Shown here piece by piece: positions 27,362 to 39,875 of a stretch of DNA of 64,000 nt. Under the pieces are notes generated by a model. That model searched no databases. It was not told where the DNA came from and saw nothing but the letters and a program-made list of their open reading frames with translations. The stretch is from Rhizophagus clarus (Eukaryota; Glomeromycota; Glomeromycetes; Glomerales; Glomeraceae), in NCBI GenBank assembly GCA_015698045.1, contig BLAL01000334.1, positions 1-64,000 on the forward strand, read 5' to 3'. Both the position numbers and the translations under genes were made by a program. Positions within the stretch are counted from its first letter, which is position 1; each line of letters opens with the position of its first letter.

Positions 27362-29265
27362 TTAATCTAATTCAGGCGAGTGTGCCACACTTCCACTAGC
27401 ACTTTGTTCAGATTTAGATTTTCGCCTCTCTCGTTCTGAAGGCGACGATGTCTGTGAAGCATCATCTCTTACAGGTGTAGGTGATGCAGTTTTAGGTCGT
27501 TTACTAGTAGGGTCTTCATCATTTTCTTTTGGTGTTGGTGAATAAGATCTTTTTTGTCCTGCGGATGATGTTCCACTTTCATTAACTAAATCTACTTGTG
27601 TATCATCATAATCTTCATCAACTTGTCGTGTTGCTGCATTACTATTTCTTATTGACGGTAATATTGGTTTGTTAAGATCATTTTCACGAGGACTAGATGG
27701 ACTATTTTGTTGATTACCATCCATATTAATACGCGGTAAAGTTGGTTGTTCACTAGGAGAATGCGAACTTTGTTGTTGCTGTGATTCCTCTTGGAACGGA
27801 GGGAGTTTTATCGGCAATTCTGAAGGCCCTCGATTAGAATGTTGATCGGTTGAGGATTTACGTTGATTTTCACTAGGTTCGCTAAAAGTTGGACTGCCAT
27901 ATGAGTTTTCCCTGACAGGAGACTCTAAATTAGTAACTGTAGGTGGACGTTGATCCTGTGAAGGACCTTCAGAAGATTTAATCTCTGATGATAAAATAGG
28001 AGGACGTCTGTGATCGAAAGAAAATGGTGGCATTCCTTTGTCTTCAACTGAACCACCAATTCTATTATCATGCAAGATAGATCTTGAGCCGTGATCAAGA
28101 CTATTAGAGACTGGAGGTTCCTCGGGTTTTGATGGAGATTCTCGATACTCAAGGTGAGGAAGATGTGAAGTATGAGGTTCGTGGTTCGATGATAATTGTT
28201 CCGAATTTTTAATCTTATTAGGATCATACATATCAGAATCACGACGATCAACAATCTGAGGAGAATGATGTGAAATTTCATGATGAGATTGTTGATGATA
28301 ACCTGAGTGTTGCGAGTTACCGTGTTCACTTGTTCCCATTCTCGGTGAAGTAGAGTAAGTAGGACGCAATGGAGGAGAAGAAAATCTACGTCTTTCATCT
28401 TGAATTTGAGGAAGCGTCGGTGGTGGAGATTGACGTTTATCTGAACGTGGCTGAGATTGATGGGGAGCTAAGGATCTTGGATCATTTGGAGACATAATCG
28501 AATTACTGATAGGATGTTGTTGATTTGGAGGAGTAGGTGGTCTTGGTTCGCGGAGATGAGATGGTGGTTGAGATGCATAAGATCCAGAGGGACCTGGACT
28601 TCTTCTTGAGATTGAAATTGGAGCTGACATAGGAGGCAAATCACTTCTTTGCATTGGCAAATCAGTTCTCGACATTGGAGGTAGGTCACGATGATTACTA
28701 TCTCCATGATGAAGAGCTGATAATGAAATGGGGATTGGTGGATGATTTTGCCTATTATCATGTCTACTTCCGTACGTTGGCATACCAGGTGGTCCTTGTG
28801 GCCCAGGAGTTGGTTGAGCGAAGGTTGGGGGATTACCAAGCATTGGTGGAGGTCCATTTAATTGTTGATAAGATTGAGGGTTAACATCCTGAGGAATTGG
28901 TGCGGTAGTTTGACCTCCTTGAACTTGTTGAGTTCTTAACATTTGCAATCTTTGCTTTATATGAGGATTTGTAGGATCCAATTCAGCTGCACGTTGATAG
29001 GCATCCAACGCGTCATTGATTTGATTATTGCAAGATTCATAGAGTGTTCCTAGATCGTACCAAACTTCACTAATAAATGGATTCAACCGAATTGCTCTAC
29101 TATAAGCATCCAAGGCATCACGAAACTATTGGACAATATGATTTTAGTTTGATTAAAATTTATAATATTATATATTTTCAAACAAATACCTGATTGATTT
29201 GATAATAAAGGACACCAATAGAACACCAAAACGTAGGATTACGTGAATCGCGATATCTATTTTTA

Positions 29266-29307
<42 letters not shown>

Positions 29308-31082
29308 GAGTTTTAAAATCCAAATATTTTAGTAATATAAGAATCAAAGAAATACTTACACGGCTTGTTGATATGCTTCATAAGCCTTGTTATATTTTTG
29401 TTGTGCCATATAACAACGTCCAAGAAGATACCAAGACTGCGCATCGGTCCCATCTAATCACAATTGAACTTTTTTTTTTAAAAAAAAAAAAAAAATTGAT
29501 TTACGGCTATCATGTAAATTGTACTTACCAGATTCCAATGATTTTGTTAGATATGAAATAGCCAAATCTTGATTATTAAAACTTGCACTTTGTTGATGAT
29601 AAAGCCATCCTAATTGTTGAAGCACTTTGGCATGGTTTGGGTTATCGGCTAAAACACGTTCATAAGCTTCTTTAGCGGCTACGAACTATAAATGCGGGTC
29701 AATATTTAATAAATTGGATAAATAACGGGAAAATAAACACTCCCAAACTATATAATTAACTACGGATTCTTACATTTTTTTGCTGTTCATATACATGACC
29801 AATTTGAAACCAAATATCAACTTCGGTTAAAGGTTTTGGTGGGTTATAGAGAATGTATTTAAAACACTACATTACATAACAAATTAATTCAATTAGGATA
29901 TGAAAAGCCAATCGAATTCATCTTAAATATAATAAATTACCAAAATGTTAAACTTACTTCCAAACTTTGATCATATTTTTGTTGTTGTTTATATATGATA
30001 CCAAGTCTAAAATAAATTTCATTTGCTTTTTCGAATTTAGGTTCCATTCTCATTACTTGAGAAAAGGCTTCTTCCGCATGTTCAAGTGAACCATAACGGT
30101 CATATAAAATACCAATTCCATACCAAAGTTTTGGTTCCTAGTTAAAATCATAGTTATGATTTATGTTTAAAACTCATTAATTAAAAAAAGAAACCATCAC
30201 AAATAATTTATAATAAACACTTACTTTTGGATTTGGTAAATGATAAAGAGCCTGTTGATAAGCATTATAAGCTTTCTGTAGGTCATCCATCATCAAATAG
30301 CAATGACCTAAGATAATGATGGAAGAGTATAAAGAAATGAGACATACTTTTTTATTATATATAATATAGGATAATGAATTACCTAATGCGCCCCAAATTT
30401 CTCCATTTGTTTGATCAATAGCTAATATCCTTTGGAAATATTCAACAGCCTATAAATTGAAATAAGTTAAATCATTCAATTAAAAAGAAACAAATTCATC
30501 ATTTTGGGATATAATCTAATAAAATAAAATTCTTACCTTTGGAAATTGTTCTCTTCCCCGACAAAGAGAAGCTATACTTGACAAAGCTGTAACAGAATAA
30601 GCATTATGACGCAAAGCTGACTCGTAAGCAGTCATGGCTCGATCATATTCATGCATCAGCTCAGCTGCATTGCCTATAATAATCAAAGGAAATGATAACA
30701 TTAATGAATAATATGAATAACATTTATAGTAAAATAATGTAAAAAATTAAGCGCGTTATAATAACTAAAAATGTAAGGGTGAATTTCTAGAGAAAATTTT
30801 AAGTCTTGTTAAACACTTTCGCTCAACAAATTACATAAAAGTACAAACATTGTACAACTAAACTATTATTATAAAGGCACTAGACGAAAACAAGTGTATA
30901 ACAGTTTTATATAAACAAACAAGCTTAAGTTTTTGCAAGTGAAGTCACTCGTGTCAAGAATGCTTGCAATTTTAACTACATCCTGTTTCTTTGGTGTTTA
31001 ATCAACACCTACCCATCTGTAACCATGTTTGCTCGTTTGCTTGACCTAATTTATGAATGCAAGATTGACCGGTTGACGCCAT
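27362..31082 (-). CDS. CYC8: General transcriptional corepressor Cyc8/Ssn6
   Basis: Ten exons join in phase: 31013-31082, 30537-30673, 30383-30449, 30225-30307, 29958-30137, 29774-29866, 29529-29685, 29360-29453, 29190-29256 and 27362-29125, giving 903 residues. Residues 1 to about 390 are about ten TPR repeats (TWLQMGNAAELMHEYDRAM, EIWGALGHCYLMMDDLQKAY, KLWYGIGILYDRYGSLEHAE, SWYLLGRCYMAQQKYNKAYE, EVWYDLGTLYESCNNQINDA). This is the diagnostic N-terminus of Ssn6. The remaining 500 residues are disordered, rich in Pro, Ser, Gln and His, with a nuclear-signal-like SKRPKT near the end. With Tup1 it represses many promoters. Introns crowd the TPR part; two carry T(n)A(n) tracts (29269-29307 and 29470-29494). 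Confidence 0.95.
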
Positions 31083-32404
31083 AATTTATAAACGTCCAAA
31101 GGCCAGAGATATTAAAATAAGTTTTAAAACCTTTTTTTTTGTAAAATAGAAGAGTAAAGGAAAAAAAAAAAATAAAGGAGTTTGAGTTTTTTTTTTAAAC
31201 GATACTTAGTGGGGTAAGGGGTAAAAAAAAAATTATATGAAAAAAAAAGAAAAAAAAAGAGTTTATCAAAACAGATTAATAATAAGACAAAAAAAAAAGG
31301 TTGTTACGATCAAATGGGTTCCAGGACTCGGTAAGCAGTATCACCGCCACTAAACTTGCATAAGTCGTCAAGATGTGTGGGCATATAGATGTTTAGTTTT
31401 CACAGATCCTAAATGTAAATATTTTTAAATATTTTATATTGTACGACAATTGGAAGTTATTATATTGTCAATAATTACAGTAAAGTAGGATATTCATGAG
31501 CTAATAGGAGTTAACGCAATATTGATTAGCGCAATTCCTTTTTAAGTTTAGATCTAAAAAAGCCAACAGGTGAAAGGCAAGAATGACAAAGTGAAAGCCC
31601 TGCAAATTTGAGTGCAATTTGCAAACTTTGGTTTGTTTATTAATTTTACGTATATTTTTTTTATAATGTATTAGTAGTATGTATATCATATACATACAAA
31701 CATCCCAATTGCATATTAATTTATATTATCGTAAAAATAATATATTCGGTGTCTATCATTCTGTGAAATAGCTTGTGATTACTTATAGTCTTATAGTTTC
31801 ATAGTTGCATCTGATATAATACGTATTATATTTATCTGCTATCAGACTATCCAGATTTTCAACAAAAATTAAAAAAGAAAAATCATTCTTTTATTAATAT
31901 AAAAGTTCTCTCTTTTTTTTTTTTTTTTTTAAAAAAAAAAGATAATGATTACATATTACTTAGTATATTGTTTAAATATTCAAAATTACAAAATTATAAT
32001 TTATAAATTTATAGTTAATATAAACTTGAAGTAGGAAATTCATTTATTTTTCATTATTCGTCATATCTTAAATTTATATTATGTAATTATGTTAATTATT
32101 TTAAAAAATCAAAATCAGTTATGAATGATTTTATAGTTAAAAATAGTAATATAATCTTTTATTAGAAAAGTCATTTGACCTGGGGTTTTTTGCCAATGGT
32201 AAACAATGAGCCAATCACTAGTTATCACGTGGTTATGTGATCCACAAGGGAAAATCATTCAATCGCATATGCATAATTTATGCATGCAGACAAATCGAGA
32301 AGTTTTTGTCATTATTACGGTAATAGTAGTATGTCAATTCTTTAAAAAAAAATTTCGTAAATTATTATTATTATTTTTTTCTTTTTTATCGTTTCATTTT
32401 CAAA
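31083..32404. promoter_or_regulatory. divergent region between Cyc8 and XLF genes
   Basis: This 1.3-kb spacer holds both promoters. A- and T-rich tracts flank the Cyc8 start (31130-31310), and a T20A10 tract lies at about 31911-31940. CCAAT motifs at 32193-32197 and 32211-32215 lie about 190-210 bp before the XLF start. A 74-codon frame at 32206 runs into the XLF gene but resembles nothing and looks like 5' leader. Confidence 0.4.
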
Positions 32405-34053
32405 ATGACTTTTACAAAATTACAAAATGAAACTTTAAGATCATCAACATGGGTACCTTTAGTAGCTTATGTTAATGATACAACAGAAACTTTTCTTGTA
32501 AAATCTATTTTCACGGAAAAGTCTTACTTAGTAATGTTTACCGATTTACGTTTTGTCTGGTTCGAAGAATTACTTGATGATGAGATAAAAAAACGTTTTC
32601 AGGAAAGTAACTAAATTGTTTTCTCTCTCATTTTTTATTTTTTTCGATCTAAATTTTTCCTGATTTTGATTACTCGATAATTTGTTTATAGGAATTAAAA
32701 GTTTCTCTTGAACAAGATCGTTTATCAGAATATATTCAATTTTTATCAGAATATTTAATTCCTCAAAGACCAGATATAACTCATAAAGTTACAAAAAACA
32801 ATAATGAATCGGTAAAATTTATTTTGAAATGCGTTTTTTTTCATTATGCTTTATTTTGCTGCGCCTTAAATTTTTTTATCCTTAAACATAGTTCTTGTTC
32901 GAATCTAAAAGAAATATTGGTCCAATGGAACTAAACTGGAAATTTAATTGTGAATTAATCCCTTCTTCACTTCCTATAAACTCTTCAAATTCTAATGATC
33001 AACAAATCGATAGTGCGACAGTAATATATACTCATTTTATTCTACCTCAATTATTGATAACTTCTGCTTATAATAAACAAATAGAAACTTTACATAATAC
33101 AATAAAATCAAAAGAGAATGAATTCAATGAAACTGTACGTTTAATGTCATTAGTAAGATTACAATCGACCGGCAAATCTAATAAAGATACACGTAAGTTA
33201 TAAGACAATTTCTTATATTTTCCTATAACTTTAGATATTGACTAGTTTAATTGTTTTAGATACAGATTCAACACCTTTTGATCCAAATACTTCATATGAT
33301 GAAATTGAAAAGGTCCACCTTTGATAATATCCTTCTTCTGTAAACTAGATTTGTATCTCAGTTTCTTTCTTTCTAATGAAAGTTATTTTATTTTAGGTCA
33401 TTCAGAACTTTAAAGTTCCAGATTTGCAAGCTCCTTTGGATATTTGTGAAGATCCTACTTTCTCAAAATTATTCAAAATTGCGACAGAACGTGTCATTCC
33501 ACCAATTTCACAAAGTATAACGATCTTTAATTTTTTTATATATAAGAATTCTTATTTTACTTACATTTATCAACTCTAATTCAAATTCTTATTTTGTTAA
33601 TACATAAAGGAAATGTAAAACTTCCAGCAACGATATCATATTCATCAGGAGCACCTTCAATTACCGAGTTAGCCGAATTAGCATCGCAGATGCCAACAGT
33701 AAACTTACCAAGTTTATCAGATTCACAATTATCAAAATTGTTTACACCACACGTATTATCACTTGATGATAATGATAAAAATCTTTCACAAGCTTCAACG
33801 ATTGAATTACCGGCTCTTGATTCATTTCATAGTTCACAATCTAATGAAGAATTAGCGCGTGCTCAAGCTGAAGATCGAAAGGTAATTAATTTTATGGATT
33901 GTTTATTATTATTATTTTTCTCGTATAATTAATAATTTGCGTTATTAGGCTGAAGAGGCAAAAGCTAAAGAGCTTGAAAAGAGGCAACGTCTTAAAGATT
34001 TGGCAGCAAAACAAGCCGAAAAACCTGCAAAGAAACGCAAGAAAGTTATGTAA
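32405..34053 (+). CDS. NHEJ1: XLF/NHEJ1-like non-homologous end-joining factor
   Basis: Seven exons give 388 residues: 32405-32602, 32692-32811, 32892-33192, 33260-33312, 33397-33514, 33610-33881 and 33949-34053. The N-terminal head (STWVPLVAYVND; FLVKSIFTEKSYLVMFTDLR; VWFEELLDD; then LSEYIQFLSEYLIP) follows the XLF head-domain order. WKFNCELIP and a long helix (LLITSAYNKQIETLHNTIK, KENEF) match the strand and coiled-coil stalk. The tail is Lys-rich and ends KKRKKVM, like the Ku-binding, nuclear C-terminus of XLF. XLF bridges ends with XRCC4/Lif1 and ligase IV. Oddity: the first intron keeps frame only if it starts at GA (CAG|GAAAGT); using the nearby GT breaks the frame. A non-canonical intron, a minor assembly error or a misread exon end could explain this. 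Confidence 0.82.
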
Positions 34054-34394
34054 ATCTGCATATACTGCAGATATAATTAGGAAAACGAATGTAAATGTAA
34101 TTTATAATAGTCTATTTGTTTAATTTGGGCCTACAATGTACTGAAATAAGAGTAATAAATAGAATTTTAATAAAATTTGTGTAAGTTGAAATGGCTAGTT
34201 TATTGATATGAAAAACACTGTCATTACCGAACTTTTACATAAGGATCCATTTCATCACATTATAAAGTAAAAATATAGAACCTTTGGTTTAGAAAATAAG
34301 TTCTTTACGATACTTGGTACACTATATTAAGTATTTACTAATTCGGCTGCTTTGTATATTAAAAACAAACTGAGAGGGCCGTTTTAGAATGAAG
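34054..34394. other. convergent intergenic spacer
   Basis: A 340-bp spacer lies between the convergent XLF and cardiolipin synthase genes. An AATAAA-like site sits near 34155. No gene is seen. Confidence 0.4.
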
Positions 34395-35938
34395 TTATCT
34401 AGCAACAGGTGGTTTTAATATCCTTACAGCATCTTTAGATAATACATAACTCAATCCAGACCACATAGTTGTTCCGGCAACAGTGTATCTTAAAATTTCG
34501 TCCAAAATAAAGGTAGTTAATAAAGAAAATATATTAAAATTATTATTAATATTATACATACTGTAATACTGTTAAAGTTTTAACATGTGTCCATCCAAAA
34601 ACTGGACTAGCAAGGGTGATACCCATGAGAGCTAGTTGCAAAGCCGTATTTACCTTTCAATCGAAAGGAAAATAATTTGTTAGATGTATGAAATCTTAAT
34701 ATTAAACGCGTATATTCTTTTTAATTTACCTTACTAATTAGTGTTGGTCTTACTTCAGCAGATGGAATTGATATATCAAAATACCTTCCTATTGTTTTCT
34801 TTGATTTAAAGATAAAAAAAAAATTAATTAATAATTCTATTATTAAAGAGGGAATAAAATTCAAATCATATATAATACCGGAGGTGGTAATGAAATATAT
34901 CTATAATAAAATGATGCAAGAATTAGTCCGATGTCGCGTCCCAATATCACAGCGGCTATTGGAACTATCAGGAAAAAAAAAATATTTTTAACATATATAT
35001 AAAAAATGATATTGATTAAAAAACTTACTTGGTAATAGATCTTTCATTGCTAATGTGATGGTCATGATGGTCATTAACGCTTTATCAGCTGCAGGATCCA
35101 TCACAGTCCCTAACATTGTTTTCATATTATATTTACGCGCAATAAATCCATCTAACTTAAATATAAAAAGAGAAAATTCGATTAAGATGGTTAGAATTCA
35201 GAAACGCGTGATAACATTTTTTAAATGCATTTTTACTAAAAGAAACAACCAGTTAGTGCATAAAGTTAGACTTTGTAAGTAAGCGAAATCATACCGAATC
35301 AGTAAATCCAGCATATATAAAAGCAATTAATGCTAAGTCATATTGATCATTCAATATGAAATATCCTATAATTGGAGAAGCAATCAACCGTGAAAATGTA
35401 AGGTAATTCGGTATTGTCCAAATGTTTTCTTTTGATTGTTTTTCTCTTATCTGAATATATAAACAACGGCGTGATAAATAAATATAAATATATTTGTACG
35501 AAAAATGAAAATAATGATATATTTACTTTTTGAATTATTTTTTCCTTAGAATTTATTAAATTTGATTCAGATCTATTCTCATTGTAAGATACTGAGGTTT
35601 GAGAGAATTTTTTGTTACCTACGATAAATGACAAATAAAATCTAACAAAGGATAAATACTTAAAAGATAACCAATGTGAGTAATTATGAAAACACACATT
35701 ATTAAAAAAGAAAATAAACATACATTTTTTTTCTTGCGTCGCTTAGCGAGTTAATAAGAACAGTCTTCTGTGTATGCTCACTATAACTTTTATTAGCGCG
35801 AATGTTATATTTTTTGTTCCAAATAAACCTTGTTACGGGTTTTATTTGTTGAAAAGGATAATTTCGGATATATTTTAAATCATGAGTAAAAATAACGCGT
35901 CGAGAATTTAATATTCTTGAAGCGAAAAATGATGCCAT
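34395..35938 (-). CDS. CRD1: Cardiolipin synthase, mitochondrial
   Basis: Eight exons join in phase to give 317 residues: 35724-35938, 35527-35641, 35295-35450, 35029-35155, 34879-34964, 34730-34798, 34562-34653 and 34395-34488. The N-terminus (MASFFASRILNSRRVIF) is rich in Arg/Ser and lacks acids, as in a mitochondrial presequence. IWTIPNYLTFSRLIASPI starts the catalytic domain. The CDP-alcohol phosphatidyltransferase motif is complete: D161, D164-G165, A168-R169, G178, D182, D186. Several hydrophobic helices follow. It joins CDP-diacylglycerol to phosphatidylglycerol in the inner membrane. The exon 1-2 junction is the least certain: the acceptor at 35642 is the one that keeps the frame. Confidence 0.9.
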
Positions 35939-36625
35939 TTTTGAGGACTTTAGTTATGATGGTAAAGTATGAACATCACTGTGCTAGCGTAACACAACTG
36001 GTTGTTAAGTCTTCAGTGATCTACAGCACTAATTCAAAAAAGGATCGTGTATTTGAAGACGTAACACAATCGATTATCGGGTGCAACACTTTATATGTAT
36101 TTTGTCAATAATTATGAGCTGATACCTTCTTTAAAAATAATTTCTTTCTTCTTATAAATAAGTTATGAAGTGTGTTAAGCGAATTACGGTATCTTCATTT
36201 GCACAGTATTAGGTCCCTTGATTTAAAAGGTTTCCTATTTAACAAAGGAATATCACCATTTGTAATAGTATATTTGCCACGGACAGATGGTAGAGAAAAA
36301 AAAAAAAATGCAGATTCTTTGGTGTGATTATAAGATTCCAAAGAAATAACATCTTTCAATTCCTTTCATATCGATTAATTTTTCCTTGATACAGGTATTT
36401 TAACAAAAAGAATTGATTGGTGGTAAAAGTTGTTGCGCATTAATAAAAAAAAAAAAAAAATCTTATCAAAAAATGATGAATAATCACACGATTTGTACGG
36501 CGCGTTCATCTTCATAAAAAACTATATATTTTGCGTAACGTAAGATTCGGAAAATTGCCATAACAGGTCTTATTTTATTCTAGATATAAAGTGGATCAAG
36601 CGGATCTATTTTTCTTATCTAAAAA
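35939..36625. promoter_or_regulatory. divergent region between CRD1 and BioF genes
   Basis: This 0.7-kb spacer holds the promoters of two divergent genes. A- and T-rich tracts occur near 36297-36308 and 36446-36460. No defined element was recognised. Confidence 0.35.
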
Positions 36626-38122
36626 ATGCCTTTGTTAGAACAATTGGAATTAATTCTCGAGAGACGTAAAAGACGAGACCTTTTACGTTCCTTAGTAGTA
36701 GCCTCACCTTCCTCCGTAGATTTTTCTTCAAATGATTTTCTTGGACTTGCAAGAAATAAAATATTGCAAAAAACATACTTAAAAGAACTTTCTTCTTTTC
36801 CTAGTCCACCACTTGGTTCAACAGGTTCAAGATTATTAGATGGAAATTCATCATATGCGGAGTCCTTAGATAAATTTATTGCTGAATTTCATAAAGCCGA
36901 ATCTGCATTAATATTTCCTTCAGGTTTTGATGCTAATGTAGGATTTTTTAGTAGTGTACCACAACATGGAGATGCGATAATAATCGATGAATTTATACAT
37001 GCTAGTGTACATGATGGAATAAGAAATTCTAGAGCTGCTGTTATAGAAAAATTTCGTCATAACGATACTAAACATCTTGAAAAGGTATTAGAAGATGTTG
37101 TACAAAAAATTGAACCACAAAAAAACATTTTTATTGCTGTAGAAAGTTTATATTCTATGGATGGAGATATAGCTCCATTAAATGAAATTGTTGAAGTCAT
37201 AAAACCTTTTAACTCGTATTTGATTGTTGACGAGGTAATTTTTGTCTTCTTTTGCGAATTTAGATAAATATTATGGTAATTTTATATGGTTATTATAATA
37301 GGCACATGCAACTGGCGTATATGGCGAACAAGGGCGTGGTATTGTATGTGAAATGGGATTAGAACGAAAAGTATTTGCACGTTTACACACTTTCGGAAAA
37401 GCTTTAGCCAGTAACGGAGGTATATAATAATAATATCAAATTGTATAATTATTTCAATCTATAAAGTTTTTTTTATCGTTTTTTTTATCTAGCGGCAATT
37501 GTTGGACCTAAACTCTTAAGATCTTATTTAATAAATTACGCAAGGCCCTTAATTTTCTCGACATTCTTGTCATTTAATAGTCTTATAGCAATTGATTGTT
37601 CTTATAAAGTCATGACGGGTGAAGTTGGAAATGAGGTATAATATATTTAAAAAAATTTTTTTTCATTTTATCGCATTTTGTAATTAAAAATTTTTTCGCA
37701 TTAAAAACGCGTAGCTTCGTAAACGTTTGATGAAATTGATTCATCTCTTTCGAAATAACATTGATTTACCTTCTGATATGTTATTGCCATCGGATAGTGC
37801 AATTCAAGGTATCTTAATTCCAGGTAAGGATAATTTCTTTTTCAAGTATAATCATTATTGTGTTTCTAAAATCATCATTTTTATTTCAGGTAATGATAAT
37901 GCAGTTAAGTTAAGTCGCGTAATTCAAAAAGCTGGATATAATGTCAAACCAATTCGTTCACCAACTGTTCCTGTTGGAAAGGAACGCGTCAGAATTTGTA
38001 TACATGCTGATAATACTGAAAACCAAATTCTTGGATTAATAAATGTCATTAAAGATTATTTCGAACAACAAAGTATTTCCGAGGAAATGAATAGTTGTCA
38101 AATTGTACCTTCAAAACTATAA
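36626..38122 (+). CDS. 8-amino-7-oxononanoate synthase (BioF-like) with PTS1
   Basis: Five exons join in phase: 36626-37234, 37302-37419, 37493-37635, 37715-37823 and 37890-38122, giving 403 residues. This is an alpha-oxoamine synthase of PLP fold type I. Visible features: FSSNDFLGLARNK, GSTGSRLLDGN, ALIFPSGFDANVGFFS, ESLYSMDGDIAPL, DEAHATGVYGEQGRG (D202 and H205 of the cofactor site) and HTFGKALAS with the Schiff-base lysine K236. It condenses pimeloyl thioester with alanine in the first committed step of biotin-ring synthesis. It is shorter and closer to BioF than 5-aminolevulinate synthase or serine palmitoyltransferase. The last residues are SKL, a peroxisome-targeting signal, matching the known peroxisomal step of fungal biotin synthesis. 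No other biotin gene is in the window. Confidence 0.9.
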
Positions 38123-38402
38123 TTTAGAACTAAATTATTCATTTATTGATTTGTAATTCTAAAATAAATAAATAAATAAACATCGAATAGTAGATTTTTA
38201 CATGAAAAAGTTATATTCAGCTTTGTCCATAGTTAATTAACCAAAATTAGAAATAGTTATCGAAATTGCACGTGAATGAGACCAGTGATCTACCAGTGAT
38301 GTAATCAAATATCAAATCAAAAATCAACACATTAAACATTCCCGAAGGTCTCTTTCTTTTGTTATAGCTTTTTTTCTTCTTTCTTTAATAATATAAAAAA
38401 AA

Positions 38403-39437
<1,035 letters not shown>

Positions 39438-39875
39438 ACACATATTTAACAAATTACTTTATACTAATAGTAATAGTGAATATAATGGTTTTTTGATTAA
39501 TTACAAAAATATCAAACTTTACGTAAAAAATTTGTATATATTTATTTAATTTATTAGAATCCAGATATAATTATTCAAATAAACTACTTTTCAAATATTA
39601 TATACTATTAGATTGCCGATAAAATTTTTTTTAATGATATTAATAAATTTTATTAACCAATGTCCTCCATGACAATAATATATATATATATATATAATAC
39701 AGTGATCAAATATATCAAATAAATACACTAAGCTAATTTTTTATAACTTATATGAATAAATTATTAATTGTTTAAATACAAATAGTTGTTAAATTTAGTT
39801 ATTATTGAACAAGTTTTTAATAAAAATTTAAATTTGAAAATATGATATTACCAGTTTAAACTCATAAAGATAATA
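39438..39875. other. convergent intergenic spacer
   Basis: Very AT-rich spacer with a (TA)n run at about 39679-39697. No gene recognised. Confidence 0.4.

Noticed and set aside
27925..28857. Two ORFs of 157 and 129 codons on the - strand overlapping the Cyc8 last exon
   Set aside because: They are out-of-frame shadows of the Pro/Ser/Gln-rich Cyc8 tail; the 583-codon frame that continues the TPR region is the real one.
32206..32430. 74-codon ORF just before and into the XLF start
   Set aside because: It has no family resemblance and reaches into the XLF first exon in another frame; more likely the 5' leader.
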